Shown: positions 17,258 through 26,072 of the stretch, in pieces
Position numbering within the stretch: the stretch's first letter is position 1
Layout: each line of letters opens with the position of its first letter
Assembly (NCBI RefSeq): GCF_001509795.1
Contig: NZ_LLZN01000045.1
Coordinates: 248,001 to 312,000, forward strand
Direction of reading: 5' to 3'
Length of the DNA: 64,000 nt
Source: Streptomyces sp. NRRL WC-3605
GTDB lineage: Bacteria > Actinomycetota > Actinomycetes > Streptomycetales > Streptomycetaceae
Notes under the pieces: generated by a model
Database searches by the model: none
What the model saw: the letters and a program-made list of their open reading frames with translations, nothing else
What the model was told of the DNA's origin: nothing
Made by a program: the position numbers and the translations under genes

Positions 17258-18262
17258 ATGGCACGTCAGGACGGCTCGGAACGGTTCATCCATCGCACGG
17301 TCCTCGGACCGGCCGGGCGGATCCACCTGGTCGAGCAGGGCACCGGCCCGCTCGTGCTGCTCGTGCACGGCTTCCCGGAGTCCTGGTACTCCTGGCGCCA
17401 CCAGCTGCCCGCCCTCGCGGCGGCGGGGTACCGGGCCGTCGCGCTCGACGTCCGCGGCTACGGCCGGTCGGCCAGACCGGCGGCCGTGGAGGCGTACCGG
17501 ATGCGCGAGCTGGTCGAGGACAACGTCGCGGTGGTGCACGCGCTCGGCGAGGAGTCGGCCGTGGTCGTCGGCCATGACTGGGGTGCGGGTGTCGCCGCGA
17601 GCTCCGGGCTGCTGCGGCCGGAGGTCTTCCGGGCCGTGGGGCTGCTCTCCGTGCCGTACACGCCGCGCGGCGGTCCGCGCCCCGGCGACGTCTTCTCCCG
17701 GGTCGGCGGGGACGAGGAGTTCTACGTCGCGTACTTCCAGGAGCCGGGCCGCGCCGAGGCCGAGATCGAGCCGGACGTACGGGGCTGGCTCGCCGGCTTC
17801 TACGCGGCCCTGTCCGCCGACACCATGGCCGGGCCCGGCGCGCCCGATCCGCACTTCGTCGGAGCGGGCGGCACGCTGCGGGACCGGTTCCCCGAGGGCC
17901 GGCTGCCGGGCTGGCTCGGCGAGGCGGACCTCGACGTGTACGCCGGGGAGTTCGAGCGGACCGGCTTCACCGGCGCGCTCAACCGGTACCGGAACATGGA
18001 CCGCGACTGGGAGGACCTGGCCGCGTACGACGGGGCGCCCCTGACCCAGCCGTCGCTGTTCGTGGGCGGGTCCCTGGACGCCTCCACGACCTGGCTGGCC
18101 GACGCCATCGAGGCGTTCCCGGTGACGCTGCCGGGGCTCGTCTCCTCCCATCTGCTCGACGGCTGCGGCCACTGGATTCAGCAGGAGCGGCCCGAGGAGA
18201 CGAACCGCCTCCTCGTCGACTGGCTCGCGCTGGTCACTCGGGCTGGGTCGCGATCTGGATGA
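17258..18262 (+). CDS. Epoxide-hydrolase-like alpha/beta hydrolase
   Basis: 334 residues, ATG with an excellent AGGAGG site. The oxyanion motif is HGFPESWYSWR, and the nucleophile elbow GHDWGA carries Asp, as in soluble epoxide hydrolases and dehalogenases rather than esterases. The acid lies near GGSLDAST and the catalytic His in GCGHWIQQERPEE. A lid domain (about 135-230) has the tyrosines expected in epoxide hydrolases. The natural substrate is unknown. Its 3' end overlaps the convergent VOC gene by 29 bases. Confidence 0.9.
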   Translation: MARQDGSERFIHRTVLGPAGRIHLVEQGTGPLVLLVHGFPESWYSWRHQLPALAAAGYRAVALDVRGYGRSARPAAVEAYRMRELVEDNVAVVHALGEESAVVVGHDWGAGVAASSGLLRPEVFRAVGLLSVPYTPRGGPRPGDVFSRVGGDEEFYVAYFQEPGRAEAEIEPDVRGWLAGFYAALSADTMAGPGAPDPHFVGAGGTLRDRFPEGRLPGWLGEADLDVYAGEFERTGFTGALNRYRNMDRDWEDLAAYDGAPLTQPSLFVGGSLDASTTWLADAIEAFPVTLPGLVSSHLLDGCGHWIQQERPEETNRLLVDWLALVTRAGSRSG

Positions 18263-18626
18263 GGTTCCCGCACGTGTCGTCGAGGACGGCGGTGGTGACG
18301 GGACCCATCTCCAGGGGTTCCTGGGTGAAGCGGACGCCGAGGGCGCGCAGCCGCTCGTACTCGGCCCGGACGTCGTCCACGGCGAACTGGGCGAGCGGGA
18401 TGCCGTCCTGCACGAGGGCGTCGCGGTAGGTGCGGGCGGCCGGGTGGCCGAGGGGCTCCAGCAGCAGTTCGGTGCCGTCGGGCTCCTCGGGCGAGACGAC
18501 GGTCAGCCAGCGGTCCTTCTCCCCGATCGGGACGTCGTGCTTCGTCCGGAAGCCGAGGATCTCGGTGTAGAAGTGCTGGGCCGCGGCCTGGTCGTCGACG
18601 AAGACACTGGTCAGACGGATCTTCAT
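18234..18626 (-). CDS. VOC/glyoxalase-fold protein
   Basis: 130 residues, two beta-alpha-beta-beta-beta units: MKIRLTSVFVDDQAAAQHFYTEILGF and the later PLAQFAVDDVRAEYERLRALGVRF. Candidate metal ligands include the Glu residues near ELLLEPLGH and the C-terminal half. Its ATG overlaps the ArsR stop (ATGA), so the pair is translated together and repressed together. The function may be dioxygenase, isomerase or resistance binding protein. Confidence 0.88.
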   Translation of the reverse strand: MKIRLTSVFVDDQAAAQHFYTEILGFRTKHDVPIGEKDRWLTVVSPEEPDGTELLLEPLGHPAARTYRDALVQDGIPLAQFAVDDVRAEYERLRALGVRFTQEPLEMGPVTTAVLDDTCGNLIQIATQPE

Positions 18627-18925
18627 GGGGTGTTCTCCTCGGGTGCGGAGGTGTCGGGCAGGGGCCAGCGCTCGGTGATCTGCCGCAGCGGGGCCGTGTC
18701 GAGGTCGTGGAACTTGTAGCGCCCCTCCCGCCTGGTCGTGACGAGACCGGCGGCCTCCAGCACGGCGAGATGCTGGGAGACGCCCTGCCGGGAGATGCCG
18801 AGTCCGTGTCTCATGGCGAGGCGACCGCAGATCTCGAACAGTGTCTGTCCCGACCGCTCCGCCAGCTCGTCGAGGATGATCCGGCGGGTCGGGTCGGCCA
18901 GGGCTTTGAAGAGGTCGTCGGCCAC
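18623..18925 (-). CDS. ArsR-family winged-helix repressor
   Basis: 100 residues from GTG 18925. The winged HTH reads LFKALADPTRRIILDELAERSGQTLFEIC... with recognition helix GISRQGVSQHLAVLEAAGLV. No CxC-type metal site is visible, so it probably senses something other than thiophilic metals, like SdpR-type members paired with VOC or SRPBCC proteins. A TTG start at 18961 is open but would place the operator inside the gene. A perfect palindrome immediately upstream indicates autoregulation. Confidence 0.88.
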   Translation of the reverse strand: MADDLFKALADPTRRIILDELAERSGQTLFEICGRLAMRHGLGISRQGVSQHLAVLEAAGLVTTRREGRYKFHDLDTAPLRQITERWPLPDTSAPEENTP

Positions 18926-18934
18926 CCTGCCACC

Positions 18935-18958
18935 ATAGGCAAGTATCCACTTGCCTAT
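18935..18958. promoter_or_regulatory. ArsR operator
   Basis: ATAGGCAAGT, atcc, ACTTGCCTAT: a perfect 10-base inverted repeat ten bases before the ArsR start. AT-richness and symmetry match ArsR/SmtB sites. Confidence 0.8.
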
Positions 18959-18999
18959 CAAGCCGGAGCGCCGCGTCTCCCGTCACCGGTGCGTCCGGA

Positions 19000-20661
19000 T
19001 CAGTCCTCGGCCGGGTAGACGCTGGTCACCTTGCCGTGGGGGTCGGCAACGAGGTAGCCGGTGCCGTAGTCGTCCGTGAGGTACACGGCCATGCCGGCCG
19101 GGGTGTCGAAGGTGGTGCTGGGCGACTTGAGGGTCACGTACCGCAGAGTCGGCTTGTCGACGTTCAGCTTCTTCTCCGCCTGGTCGAACAGGGCGGGAAC
19201 CTTCGTCCAGTCGAAGCCGTCGAGGCGGACGGGCCGGTCGCCGCCGATGACCGTGCCGCTGATGATGCCCTTCTCGACACCGCGGCCCGGCCAGTAGGTG
19301 TAGGAGTCGTACTTCTTGTCGCTGCCCTCGACCATGAGCTCGGCGGAGGCGTGGTCCGGGTAGACGGTGAAGTCGGCGTACCGGTCCCGGCCGGTCGCCT
19401 CCTCGAACGCCTTGATGGCCGTACGGATGCCGTCCGGGGTCAGCAGGCCGCCCGCCGGGACCGTGTCCGCCGCCTTCGACCGGTCGGCGGCCGGGGTCCG
19501 GGCGCCGGACGAGGCGGCCGGGCCGGTGGCGGACGTGGTGGGCCGGCCGTCGGAGTCGGCCTTGTGGTCGTCGGTGCCGAGGGGCAGCAGCCACCACAGC
19601 AGCGCCAGCGCGCCAGTGAGCGAGGCGCCAGTGACGCCGTAGAGGACGGCCCGGCCGCGCGTGCTCCCGGTGGCCGGACGCTGCGGCACGGTCATCGCCT
19701 GCCCCGGGGGCGGCAGGAAGGGCGGCGGCCCGAAGGTGCCGTGGGCGACGGGGGCGGTCGGCGGACCGCTGGGCGGCGCGAGCGAGTACGACGTGGTGGG
19801 GGCGGGACCGGTGCGGCCCGACTCGACGGCGGCCAGCGCCCGGTCCAGCGCGTCGGCCGTGGGGCGCGCGGCCGGGTCCCGTACGAGCACGCCCATCAGG
19901 ACGTCGCCGAGGGCGCCCGCCCGGACCGGCGGCGGCACGTCCTCGTGGAGGACGGCGGCGAGGGTGGCCACGGTGGTGCCCCGGCGCAGCGGGTGGTGGC
20001 CCTCGATGGCCGTGTACAGCATCATCGCCAGCGACCAGAGGTCGGAGGCGGCTCCGCCCTCGTGGCCGGAGACGCGTTCGGGCGCCATGAAGTCGGCCGT
20101 GCCGATGAGGGAGCCCGTGGTGGTGAGGGTGGTCGTGCCGCGGATCGCGGCGATGCCGAAGTCGGTGAGAACGGGGCGTCCGTCGGGCCGTATCAGGACG
20201 TTGGCGGGCTTGACGTCCCGGTGCTCGATGCCGGCGTCGTGCGCGGCGCGCAGCGCGGCCAGCACCCCTCGGCCGATCAGCGCGGCCTCGGGCGGCGTCA
20301 TCGGGCCGCGCTCCAGCCGGTCGGCGAGGGAGCCGCCGGTGACCAGTTCCATGACGAGCCACGGGTAGGTGCCCTCGCCGCCGTCGACGACGTGGTGGAT
20401 GGTGACGACGTTCGGGTGGTCGAGCCGGGCCAGGGCCCTGGCCTCGCGCAGCACGCGTTCCCGGAGCATCCGTGCGCCCTCGGGGTCGTACTCGGCGAGG
20501 TCCCGGTCGGGCGGGCGCACCTCCTTGACGGCCACCAGCCGGTGCAGCACCAGGTCCCTGGCGCGCCACACCGTGCCCATTCCTCCCCCGCCGAGGCGGG
20601 TCTCCAACTCGAAGCGCCCGTCGACCACGCGTCTCGCGGGGTCTCTGCCGTCCTCACTCAT
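19000..20661 (-). CDS. Membrane-anchored Ser/Thr protein kinase (PknB/Hanks type)
   Basis: 553 residues. The kinase domain covers about 16-275: glycine loop GGGGMGTV, K46 in VAVKEV, HRDVKPANVL, DFGIAA, APER. A proline-rich juxtamembrane region follows (PPPFLPPPGQ), then one transmembrane helix near 345-365 (VTGASLTGALALLWWLLPL). The extracytoplasmic domain of about 185 residues has no PASTA repeats. It ends with PAGMAVYLTDDYGTGYLVADPHGKVTSVYPAED, so it senses a ligand of another kind. The start at 20661 lacks a strong ribosome-binding site. Confidence 0.93.
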   Translation of the reverse strand: MSEDGRDPARRVVDGRFELETRLGGGGMGTVWRARDLVLHRLVAVKEVRPPDRDLAEYDPEGARMLRERVLREARALARLDHPNVVTIHHVVDGGEGTYPWLVMELVTGGSLADRLERGPMTPPEAALIGRGVLAALRAAHDAGIEHRDVKPANVLIRPDGRPVLTDFGIAAIRGTTTLTTTGSLIGTADFMAPERVSGHEGGAASDLWSLAMMLYTAIEGHHPLRRGTTVATLAAVLHEDVPPPVRAGALGDVLMGVLVRDPAARPTADALDRALAAVESGRTGPAPTTSYSLAPPSGPPTAPVAHGTFGPPPFLPPPGQAMTVPQRPATGSTRGRAVLYGVTGASLTGALALLWWLLPLGTDDHKADSDGRPTTSATGPAASSGARTPAADRSKAADTVPAGGLLTPDGIRTAIKAFEEATGRDRYADFTVYPDHASAELMVEGSDKKYDSYTYWPGRGVEKGIISGTVIGGDRPVRLDGFDWTKVPALFDQAEKKLNVDKPTLRYVTLKSPSTTFDTPAGMAVYLTDDYGTGYLVADPHGKVTSVYPAED

Positions 20662-20696
20662 GGGCGGGAGCTTAATTGCCCGGCGGGACGGAACTG

Positions 20697-21632
20697 TCAG
20701 GCGCCCGTGCGGGATTCGAGGGCGCGCAGGACGGCCACCATGTCCTCGGTGCCGCGTCCTTGGGCGACGGTCTCTCCGAACAGGGCGTGGCAGACGTCGA
20801 GAAGGGGTGTGGCCACCTCGGCCTTGCGGGCGGCTTCGGCGATGAGCCGGTTGTTCTTCAGGACGTCGGCGGCGGCCGCCTGGACGTCGAAGTCGCGGGC
20901 GACCAGCTTGGCGGCCTTGCCGCGCGAGACGGCACTGGCCATCGGGCCCGCGTCCAGGACGGCACGCAGCAGGCCCTGGTCGAGTCCGTGCCGGCCGGCG
21001 AAGTGGAACGCCTCGGTCAGACCGGTGACCAGGGTGATCAGGAACAGGTTGACCGAGAACTTCATCAGCAGGGCGCCGGGGACGTCGCCGCACGCGAAGG
21101 TCTCGCCGCACATCGGTGCCAGCAGGGGCCGCACGGCCGCCACGGCGTCGGGCTCACCGGCCAGCATCGCCACCAGTCGCCCTTGTTCCGCGGGGACCCG
21201 GGAGCCGGAGACGGGGGCCTCGACATAACGTCCGCCCGCCGCCCGGACGGCGTCCCGGAGCCCTGCGGAGTACTCGGCGGAGGTCGTGCCCATGTGGACG
21301 ACGGTGTGTCCCGCCACGCGGGCCGTGAAGTCGGGGGTGCCGCGCCCGAGGACGGCGTCCACGGCGCTCTCGTCGGCCAGCATCAGGATCACCGTGCCGG
21401 CCCGCGCGAAGACCTCGGCGGGGCTCCCGGCGATGTGCGCGCCCGCCTCCCGCAAGGGGTCGCAGCGGCCGGGCGTGCGGTTCCAGACGACGAGGGGCGT
21501 CCCCGCGCGGGCCAGGTTGAGCGCCATGGGCCGCCCCATGACCCCGAGTCCGATGAATCCGAGGTCCAGGCCGGTGGATCCCACGTCCTTGCTCGTGAAT
21601 CCAGCGTCCTTACCGGTGATTCCGACGTCCAT
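20697..21632 (-). CDS. 3-hydroxyisobutyrate-dehydrogenase-type NAD(P) oxidoreductase with repeated N-terminus
   Basis: 311 residues from ATG 21632. The Rossmann motif [20 protein letters not shown], the substrate loop [13 protein letters not shown] and the catalytic-lysine region [11 protein letters not shown] (K aligned to the family Lys) are present. The N-terminus carries three extra degenerate heptads ([21 protein letters not shown]) before the genuine DLGFIGL strand, made by 21-base tandem repeats. It is divergent from a TetR gene across twin operators and is thus the likely target of that repressor. The substrate is probably a small hydroxy acid or imine. Confidence 0.9.
   Translation of the reverse strand: MDVGITGKDAGFTSKDVGSTGLDLGFIGLGVMGRPMALNLARAGTPLVVWNRTPGRCDPLREAGAHIAGSPAEVFARAGTVILMLADESAVDAVLGRGTPDFTARVAGHTVVHMGTTSAEYSAGLRDAVRAAGGRYVEAPVSGSRVPAEQGRLVAMLAGEPDAVAAVRPLLAPMCGETFACGDVPGALLMKFSVNLFLITLVTGLTEAFHFAGRHGLDQGLLRAVLDAGPMASAVSRGKAAKLVARDFDVQAAAADVLKNNRLIAEAARKAEVATPLLDVCHALFGETVAQGRGTEDMVAVLRALESRTGA
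21558..21632 (-). repeat. Degenerate 21-base tandem repeat in gene start
   Basis: Four consecutive, diverged 21-base units of the type GAATCC..GTCC..... encode the heptads [21 protein letters not shown] and DLGFIGL at the extreme N-terminus of the oxidoreductase. The last unit is the normal first beta strand of the Rossmann fold. Confidence 0.7.
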
Positions 21633-21693
21633 GCCGCACCGCCGTTCCGCCGCGTCCGGGACGCGGGACAACCCGCGCTCGCCACGCTCGCCT

Positions 21694-21711
21694 CTATGAC
21701 AGTCGTCATAG
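21694..21711. promoter_or_regulatory. TetR operator A
   Basis: CTATGAC, agtc, GTCATAG: a perfect 7-base inverted repeat between the divergent oxidoreductase and TetR genes. Confidence 0.75.
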
Positions 21712-21719
21712 TACGGGAC

Positions 21720-21739
21720 CCTATGACGCCGGTCATAGG
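21720..21739. promoter_or_regulatory. TetR operator B
   Basis: CCTATGAC, gccg, GTCATAGG: a perfect 8-base inverted repeat with the same half-site as operator A, centred 27 bases away. TATGAC within it may also serve as a -10. Confidence 0.75.
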
Positions 21740-21780
21740 ATGGGCGCCGTGAACCGGACCGGGACGCACGGAGGTCGGCG

Positions 21781-22386
21781 ATGACGGTGCCGCCCGAACG
21801 AGGGCCGCGCGAGCGGATGGTGTTCAGCGCCGCCCAGCTCCTGCGCCGGGGCGGGGTGGCCGCCGCCGGTATGCGGGAGGTCGCCGCCCACGCCGAGGCG
21901 CCGCGCGGCTCGCTCCAGCACTACTTCCCGGGCGGCAAGGAGCAGTTGGTCAACGAGGCGGTGGGCTGGGCCGGGCGCTATGCCGCACGCCGGGTCGCGC
22001 GCTTCCTGGCCGCGCTCCCCGAGCCGACGCCCAGCGGGCTGTTCGCGGCGATGGTGCGGCAGTGGACGCAGGAGTACGAGGCCGCCGGCTTCGCGGGCGG
22101 CTGCCCGGTCGCCGCCGCCACCGTGGACTGCTCCCAGAACACCGAGTCCACACGTGAGGCGGCCACCGCCGCGTTCGACGCCTGGACGGGAGCGGTCGCG
22201 GACGCGCTGACGGGCATGGGGGTGCCGCGCGAGCGTGCCGGGTCGCTCGCCACACTCATGATCGGCTCGCTGGAGGGCGCCATCCTCATGGCCCGGGCCC
22301 GGCGCGACGTCCGGCCGCTGACCACGGTGAGCGCGGAACTCGGCCCGCTGCTCGACGCGGCCGTCGAAAGCCGGTCACAGCACTAG
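21781..22386 (+). CDS. TetR-family repressor (YxaF/LmrA type)
   Basis: 201 residues, GGAGG before ATG. The HTH is [34 protein letters not shown]. The C-terminal half with [17 protein letters not shown] and the [18 protein letters not shown] segment matches the LmrA/YxaF-like subgroup that controls flavonoid- or drug-responsive oxidoreductases and exporters. Twin palindromes in the divergent promoter imply control of itself and the dehydrogenase. Confidence 0.92.
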   Translation: MTVPPERGPRERMVFSAAQLLRRGGVAAAGMREVAAHAEAPRGSLQHYFPGGKEQLVNEAVGWAGRYAARRVARFLAALPEPTPSGLFAAMVRQWTQEYEAAGFAGGCPVAAATVDCSQNTESTREAATAAFDAWTGAVADALTGMGVPRERAGSLATLMIGSLEGAILMARARRDVRPLTTVSAELGPLLDAAVESRSQH

Positions 22387-22670
22387 GCACCGGGTCCGGG
22401 AGTCTGCGCGTGGGCGGCCTTGCGGATCTCCTCCTCGACGCCGCTGCGTGAGGCGCCCTGGCTCCGGGCGTACTCCGCCACCGCCGTCTGCAGATCCCTG
22501 GCGAGGTCCCGCCAGGCCCGCAGAGCGGTGTTGTACGTCTCGGTCTGGCGGGCGCTCCAGCCGCCCACCTGGGTCGGTGGACCGTACATGCCCCGCAGTT
22601 CCTCCACGCGGCCGTGAGCCTGCTCGGCCGCGCGCTGCTTCGCCACGAGCTCTTCGAAGATGGTCGTCAC
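22383..22670 (-). CDS. Small helical hypothetical protein
   Basis: About 95 residues from GTG 22670 (VTTIFEELVAKQRAAEQAHGRV...); ATG 22703 is an alternative that adds 11 residues. It is predominantly helical and charged, with no motif that I recognise. It converges with the TetR gene, overlapping by four bases. Confidence 0.65.
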   Translation of the reverse strand: MTTIFEELVAKQRAAEQAHGRVEELRGMYGPPTQVGGWSARQTETYNTALRAWRDLARDLQTAVAEYARSQGASRSGVEEEIRKAAHAQTPGPGA

Positions 22671-22746
22671 ACAAATGGAGCATAGGCGGGCGAATGCCAT
22701 CATGCGCGGCGAGCCCGTGTGCCGACTCCGGGACGGGTGGGCCCGC

Positions 22747-23724
22747 TCAGATCTGTGCGTCCCATTCCGCGTCGGAGAGCGCCAGCAGCTCCTCGGTCCG
22801 CGCCCGGTCCGGCAGGGGACCGTGATCGCCGGTCACCCGCAGCGCGGACCCGGCGGTCAGGTGCCCCAACCGCAGGGCGGCCGTCGTCGTCCGGCCCCGC
22901 AGGAGTCCCGCCAGGAAGCCGGCCGCGAAGGCGTCCCCGGCGCCGACCGCCTCCACGACCCGGACCCGCGGCGCGGGGACCGTGACGGCGCCCTCGGCCG
23001 TGAAGGCGGTCGCGGCGCGCGGACCGTCCTTGACGACCAGGACGTGGGGGCGCGGGAGCAGGTCCCGCACGCCCGGTGCCGTGAGATCCGCGCCCCACAG
23101 CGTCTGGGCCTCGTCTAGGCCGACGAGGACGAGGTCGGCGCGGTCGGCCAGGTCGCGGAGCACGGCCGGGGCGGTGCCGTCCGGCCACAGGGCGGCGCGG
23201 TGGTTGACGTCGAAGCTCACGGCGTACGGGCGCCCGGGTGCCAGCGCCCGCTCCACCAGCCGGCGGCACGAGGGCGACAGGGCGGGGGTGATGCCGGTCA
23301 GGTGCAACAGTGCGGCGGTGCGGACCGGTGCGGTGTGGAGCAGGTCCGGGCCGAGCGCCGACGCCGCCGAGTCGCGCCGGTAGTAGTGCACGCGGGTCCC
23401 GCCGGGGGCCGGGTCCTTCACGAGCAGGCCCGTGGGGCGGGCCGGATCGGTGCGTACGTGCGACACGTCGACGCCGGGTGCGGCGACGGCGGCGCGGACG
23501 CGGCGGCCCAGCGGGTCGTCGCCCAGCGCCGAGAGCCAGGTGACCGGGACACCGTGGTCGGCGAGGTACATGGCGACGTTGGACTCGGCGCCCGCCACCG
23601 ACAGCCGCAGCCGCCCGGCGTCCGCCAGCGGACCCGCGGGATCGGGGGCGAGGGCCGCCATCGTCTCGCCCACACAGACGACCGGTCCCGGAGCGGGGCG
23701 CCACGGGGCGCGCGGGCCCGTCAT
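22747..23724 (-). CDS. PfkB-family kinase, probable 2-keto-3-deoxy-galactonate/gluconate kinase
   Basis: 325 residues. The N-terminus VVCVGETMAALAPDPAGPL and AGAESNVAMYLADHGVPVTWLSALGDDPLG are typical of KDG kinases. The C-terminal catalytic loop AVGAGDAFAAGFLAGLL contains the GAGD base. In the pathway it would phosphorylate 2-keto-3-deoxy-galactonate to KDPGal before the aldolase. ATGA overlap with the SMP-30 gene makes it the last gene of the galactoside operon. Sugar identity is inferred from context. Confidence 0.9.
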   Translation of the reverse strand: MTGPRAPWRPAPGPVVCVGETMAALAPDPAGPLADAGRLRLSVAGAESNVAMYLADHGVPVTWLSALGDDPLGRRVRAAVAAPGVDVSHVRTDPARPTGLLVKDPAPGGTRVHYYRRDSAASALGPDLLHTAPVRTAALLHLTGITPALSPSCRRLVERALAPGRPYAVSFDVNHRAALWPDGTAPAVLRDLADRADLVLVGLDEAQTLWGADLTAPGVRDLLPRPHVLVVKDGPRAATAFTAEGAVTVPAPRVRVVEAVGAGDAFAAGFLAGLLRGRTTTAALRLGHLTAGSALRVTGDHGPLPDRARTEELLALSDAEWDAQI

Positions 23725-24599
23725 GCCCGGCCCTCCACGACCGCCGCGTCGAGCCGGCAGGCCGGCGTCGGCGTACCGGGCACGTCCACGCGGACGGTGA
23801 ACAGCGCCCCGTCGTCGGGGCGCGGCGCGGGCAGGCCGACGCGGGCCGTCGTGATGTGCAGGACGTCCTCCGCGAGGCAGACCCCGGCGGGCTGGCACGC
23901 CGGCAGCCGCAGCGTCCGGTCGAGCGTGCCGTCGGGCAGGTGGCGGCGAACCGTGCCGGTGCCCCAGACCGCCATCCACACGGCTCCCTCGGCGTCGACG
24001 ACCATCCCGTCGGGGCTGCCGTCCTCCATGGTGACGAAGAGGCGCGGGGCCCCGAGGGTGCCGGTCGCGGGGTCGACGGGGTAGCGGCGGACCACCCCGC
24101 GGGCGCTGTCCGCGAGGTACATGAGGCTGCCGTCGGGGCTGAACGCGGGTCCGTTGGGCACGGTGAGGCCGTCCAGGACCCGGACGACCGTGCCGTCCCG
24201 GTCGAGCCGGTACAGCGAGCCGGCGCCGTCGTCGGCGTCGTACGCCATGCTCCCGGCCCAGAACCGGCCGAACGGGTCGGCGACGGCGTCGTTCATGCGC
24301 ATGGGTACGGGGGCGCCGTCCTCGGGACGGGCCAGCCAGTCGACGGTGCCGTCGGGGCGGAGCAGGCAGATCCCGGTGCCGGCGGCCGCCACCCAGGTGC
24401 CGTGGTGACCGGCGAGGGGCGCGACGGCGCCGAGGGGGACGGGGAGTTCGGCCAGGGTGCGCAGGGCGGCCGTCCCGTCCTGCGGGGCGTGCAGCAGACG
24501 CCCGGCGAGGATGTCGACGAGGACGACGTCCGTGCCGGTCCAGCGGATGCCCTCACCGAGTTCGAGCCGGTCGGGGTGAGCCGCGCGCGGGATGGTCAT
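23721..24599 (-). CDS. SMP-30/gluconolactonase-family lactonase (probable galactonolactonase)
   Basis: 292 residues, six-bladed propeller type. Metal-site residues of the family are in place: E16 in GEGI, N103 in MRMNDAVADPFGRFWAGSM, N149 in VPNGPAFSPDG and D197 in GSPDGM. It opens the sugar-acid lactone produced by the sugar dehydrogenase. It overlaps both neighbours by ATGA, so it is tightly coupled to the aldolase and kinase. Confidence 0.92.
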   Translation of the reverse strand: MTIPRAAHPDRLELGEGIRWTGTDVVLVDILAGRLLHAPQDGTAALRTLAELPVPLGAVAPLAGHHGTWVAAAGTGICLLRPDGTVDWLARPEDGAPVPMRMNDAVADPFGRFWAGSMAYDADDGAGSLYRLDRDGTVVRVLDGLTVPNGPAFSPDGSLMYLADSARGVVRRYPVDPATGTLGAPRLFVTMEDGSPDGMVVDAEGAVWMAVWGTGTVRRHLPDGTLDRTLRLPACQPAGVCLAEDVLHITTARVGLPAPRPDDGALFTVRVDVPGTPTPACRLDAAVVEGRA

Positions 24600-25228
24600 C
24601 GGCCGGCCTCCTCGACGACCGCGCGGAAACGACGGGCGCGATCCCTGAGCGCGCTCAGGCTCCCGCCGTCGGCCGCGTCACCGACCAGCGGAGAGCCGAC
24701 GCCGACCGCGAGGGCGCCGGCCGCGAGGCAGGCACGCGTGCCGTTCTCGTCGATGCCGCCGACGGGGACGAACGGGGCGTCGGGGAACGGGCCGCGCAGG
24801 GCCTTGAGGTACGCCGCACCCCCGGCCTGGGCGAGCGGGAACAGCTTCAGCGCGGCCACGCCGAGGGCGCGGGCGGTGATGATCTCGGTCGGGGTGAGCA
24901 CTCCGGCGAGGACGGGCAGGCCCAGCTCCTGTGCGGTGGTGACGCCTTCGCCCAGGCCGGGGGTGACGGCGAAGTCCGCGCCGGCGGCGTGCGCGGCCCG
25001 GGCGTCCTCGGCGGTGAGGACCGTGCCGGCGCCGAGGGGACGGCCGGGGCCGAAGGCGGCGCGGGCGCGTGTGATCACGGTCAGCGCGTCCTTGCCGGAC
25101 AGCGACACCTCGATCAGCTCGACGCCCTCCTCGGCGAGGGTCAGGACGGTGCGCAGCGCGGCGTCGGGATCGGCGCCCCGCACGATCGCGACCAGGCGGT
25201 GGGTGGCCAGCGCGGCGGTGAGGTCCAC
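24596..25228 (-). CDS. KDPG/KDPGal aldolase (2-dehydro-3-deoxy-6-phosphogalactonate aldolase type)
   Basis: 210 residues, class I aldolase. The Schiff-base lysine is K128 in LKLFPLAQAGG. The catalytic glutamate is E40 in ELIEVSL, with R17 in IVRG and the phosphate loop VPVGGIDENG. It splits KDPGal into pyruvate and glyceraldehyde 3-phosphate. KDPG and KDPGal aldolases share these residues; DgoD and the alpha-galactosidases in the operon favour the galacto form. Confidence 0.92.
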   Translation of the reverse strand: MDLTAALATHRLVAIVRGADPDAALRTVLTLAEEGVELIEVSLSGKDALTVITRARAAFGPGRPLGAGTVLTAEDARAAHAAGADFAVTPGLGEGVTTAQELGLPVLAGVLTPTEIITARALGVAALKLFPLAQAGGAAYLKALRGPFPDAPFVPVGGIDENGTRACLAAGALAVGVGSPLVGDAADGGSLSALRDRARRFRAVVEEAGR

Positions 25229-25240
25229 GGGCGGTGCTCC

Positions 25241-26068
25241 TTACGGTGCGGGGGTGTCGGGGCAGCGGCAGGCCCCGGTGAGGGTGAGCCGCCAGTGGAC
25301 CTCGCCGGAGGCCGGGACGCGGGCGGCGTCGCCGGGTCCCGCGTCGGCGAGGTCGAAGACGCGGCCGAGCATGGGTTCGACGCCGGTGCTGCGGTAGGGG
25401 CCGGTGTCGGGGTAGCCGCCGAGGTTGCGCCACAGGGCGGTCGACACGGGCTGTCCCTCCGCCTCCACGGCGAAGGAGAGCCGGTCGGCGCCGTCGTGCA
25501 CGCAGCACGAGGGCGTGTCGACGACGGCGCCGACCGCGGTCCCGTCGTCGGGCCCGAGCCGGTCCAGGGGCAGCCCGTGCGGGGCGGGCCACGGCCCGGC
25601 GATCCAGGGCGCGCCGGCCGGCCAGGCGCCGTCCAGGAGTGGGGCGGCCTCGGGGAAGAGACGGGTGTCCGCTCCGCCGGACATCCGCAGCGTGGCCTGC
25701 TCGGAGAGGTCCAGCAGGGCGTGCGCCGCCCACACGAACCGGAACCCGGCGGGCGCGGTGAGCCGGTAGTCGACGTGGAGGCGGTCGCCGTCGGCCCGGG
25801 GGGTGCGGGCGAGGGTGAAGGACGTGCCCCGGACGTGCTCGGTGCCGTCGGCGTCGCGGGTCCAGGGCCGGGCCCAGACGTCCCCGTGGTCGGGCAGGCC
25901 CCGGACGGTGGGGACGCACTCCTCCAGGCCGCCCGCGTCGACGAACGCGTCCCCGGGGACGACGGTGTCGCGTCCGGGTGCCGAGCGGTGCCACAGCCAT
26001 TCGCGGGCGGGTGAGCGCAGGGACGTCCAACGGCCGCCGTGGGCGGGGTCGGTCGTGAGGGTCAGCAC
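25241..26068 (-). CDS. Aldose-1-epimerase-like (mutarotase-fold) protein
   Basis: 275 residues from GTG 26068. The sequence is beta-rich, with the galactose-mutarotase layout: WLWHRSAPGR early, a central FVWAAHALLDL (histidine) and a late acidic residue near STGVEPMLGRVFDL. It is divergent from classical GalM. In the operon it would interconvert anomers of the released hexose before oxidation. It sits 4 bases after the DgoD stop and 12 bases before the aldolase. Confidence 0.75.
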   Translation of the reverse strand: MLTLTTDPAHGGRWTSLRSPAREWLWHRSAPGRDTVVPGDAFVDAGGLEECVPTVRGLPDHGDVWARPWTRDADGTEHVRGTSFTLARTPRADGDRLHVDYRLTAPAGFRFVWAAHALLDLSEQATLRMSGGADTRLFPEAAPLLDGAWPAGAPWIAGPWPAPHGLPLDRLGPDDGTAVGAVVDTPSCCVHDGADRLSFAVEAEGQPVSTALWRNLGGYPDTGPYRSTGVEPMLGRVFDLADAGPGDAARVPASGEVHWRLTLTGACRCPDTPAP

Positions 26069-26072
26069 GCGC

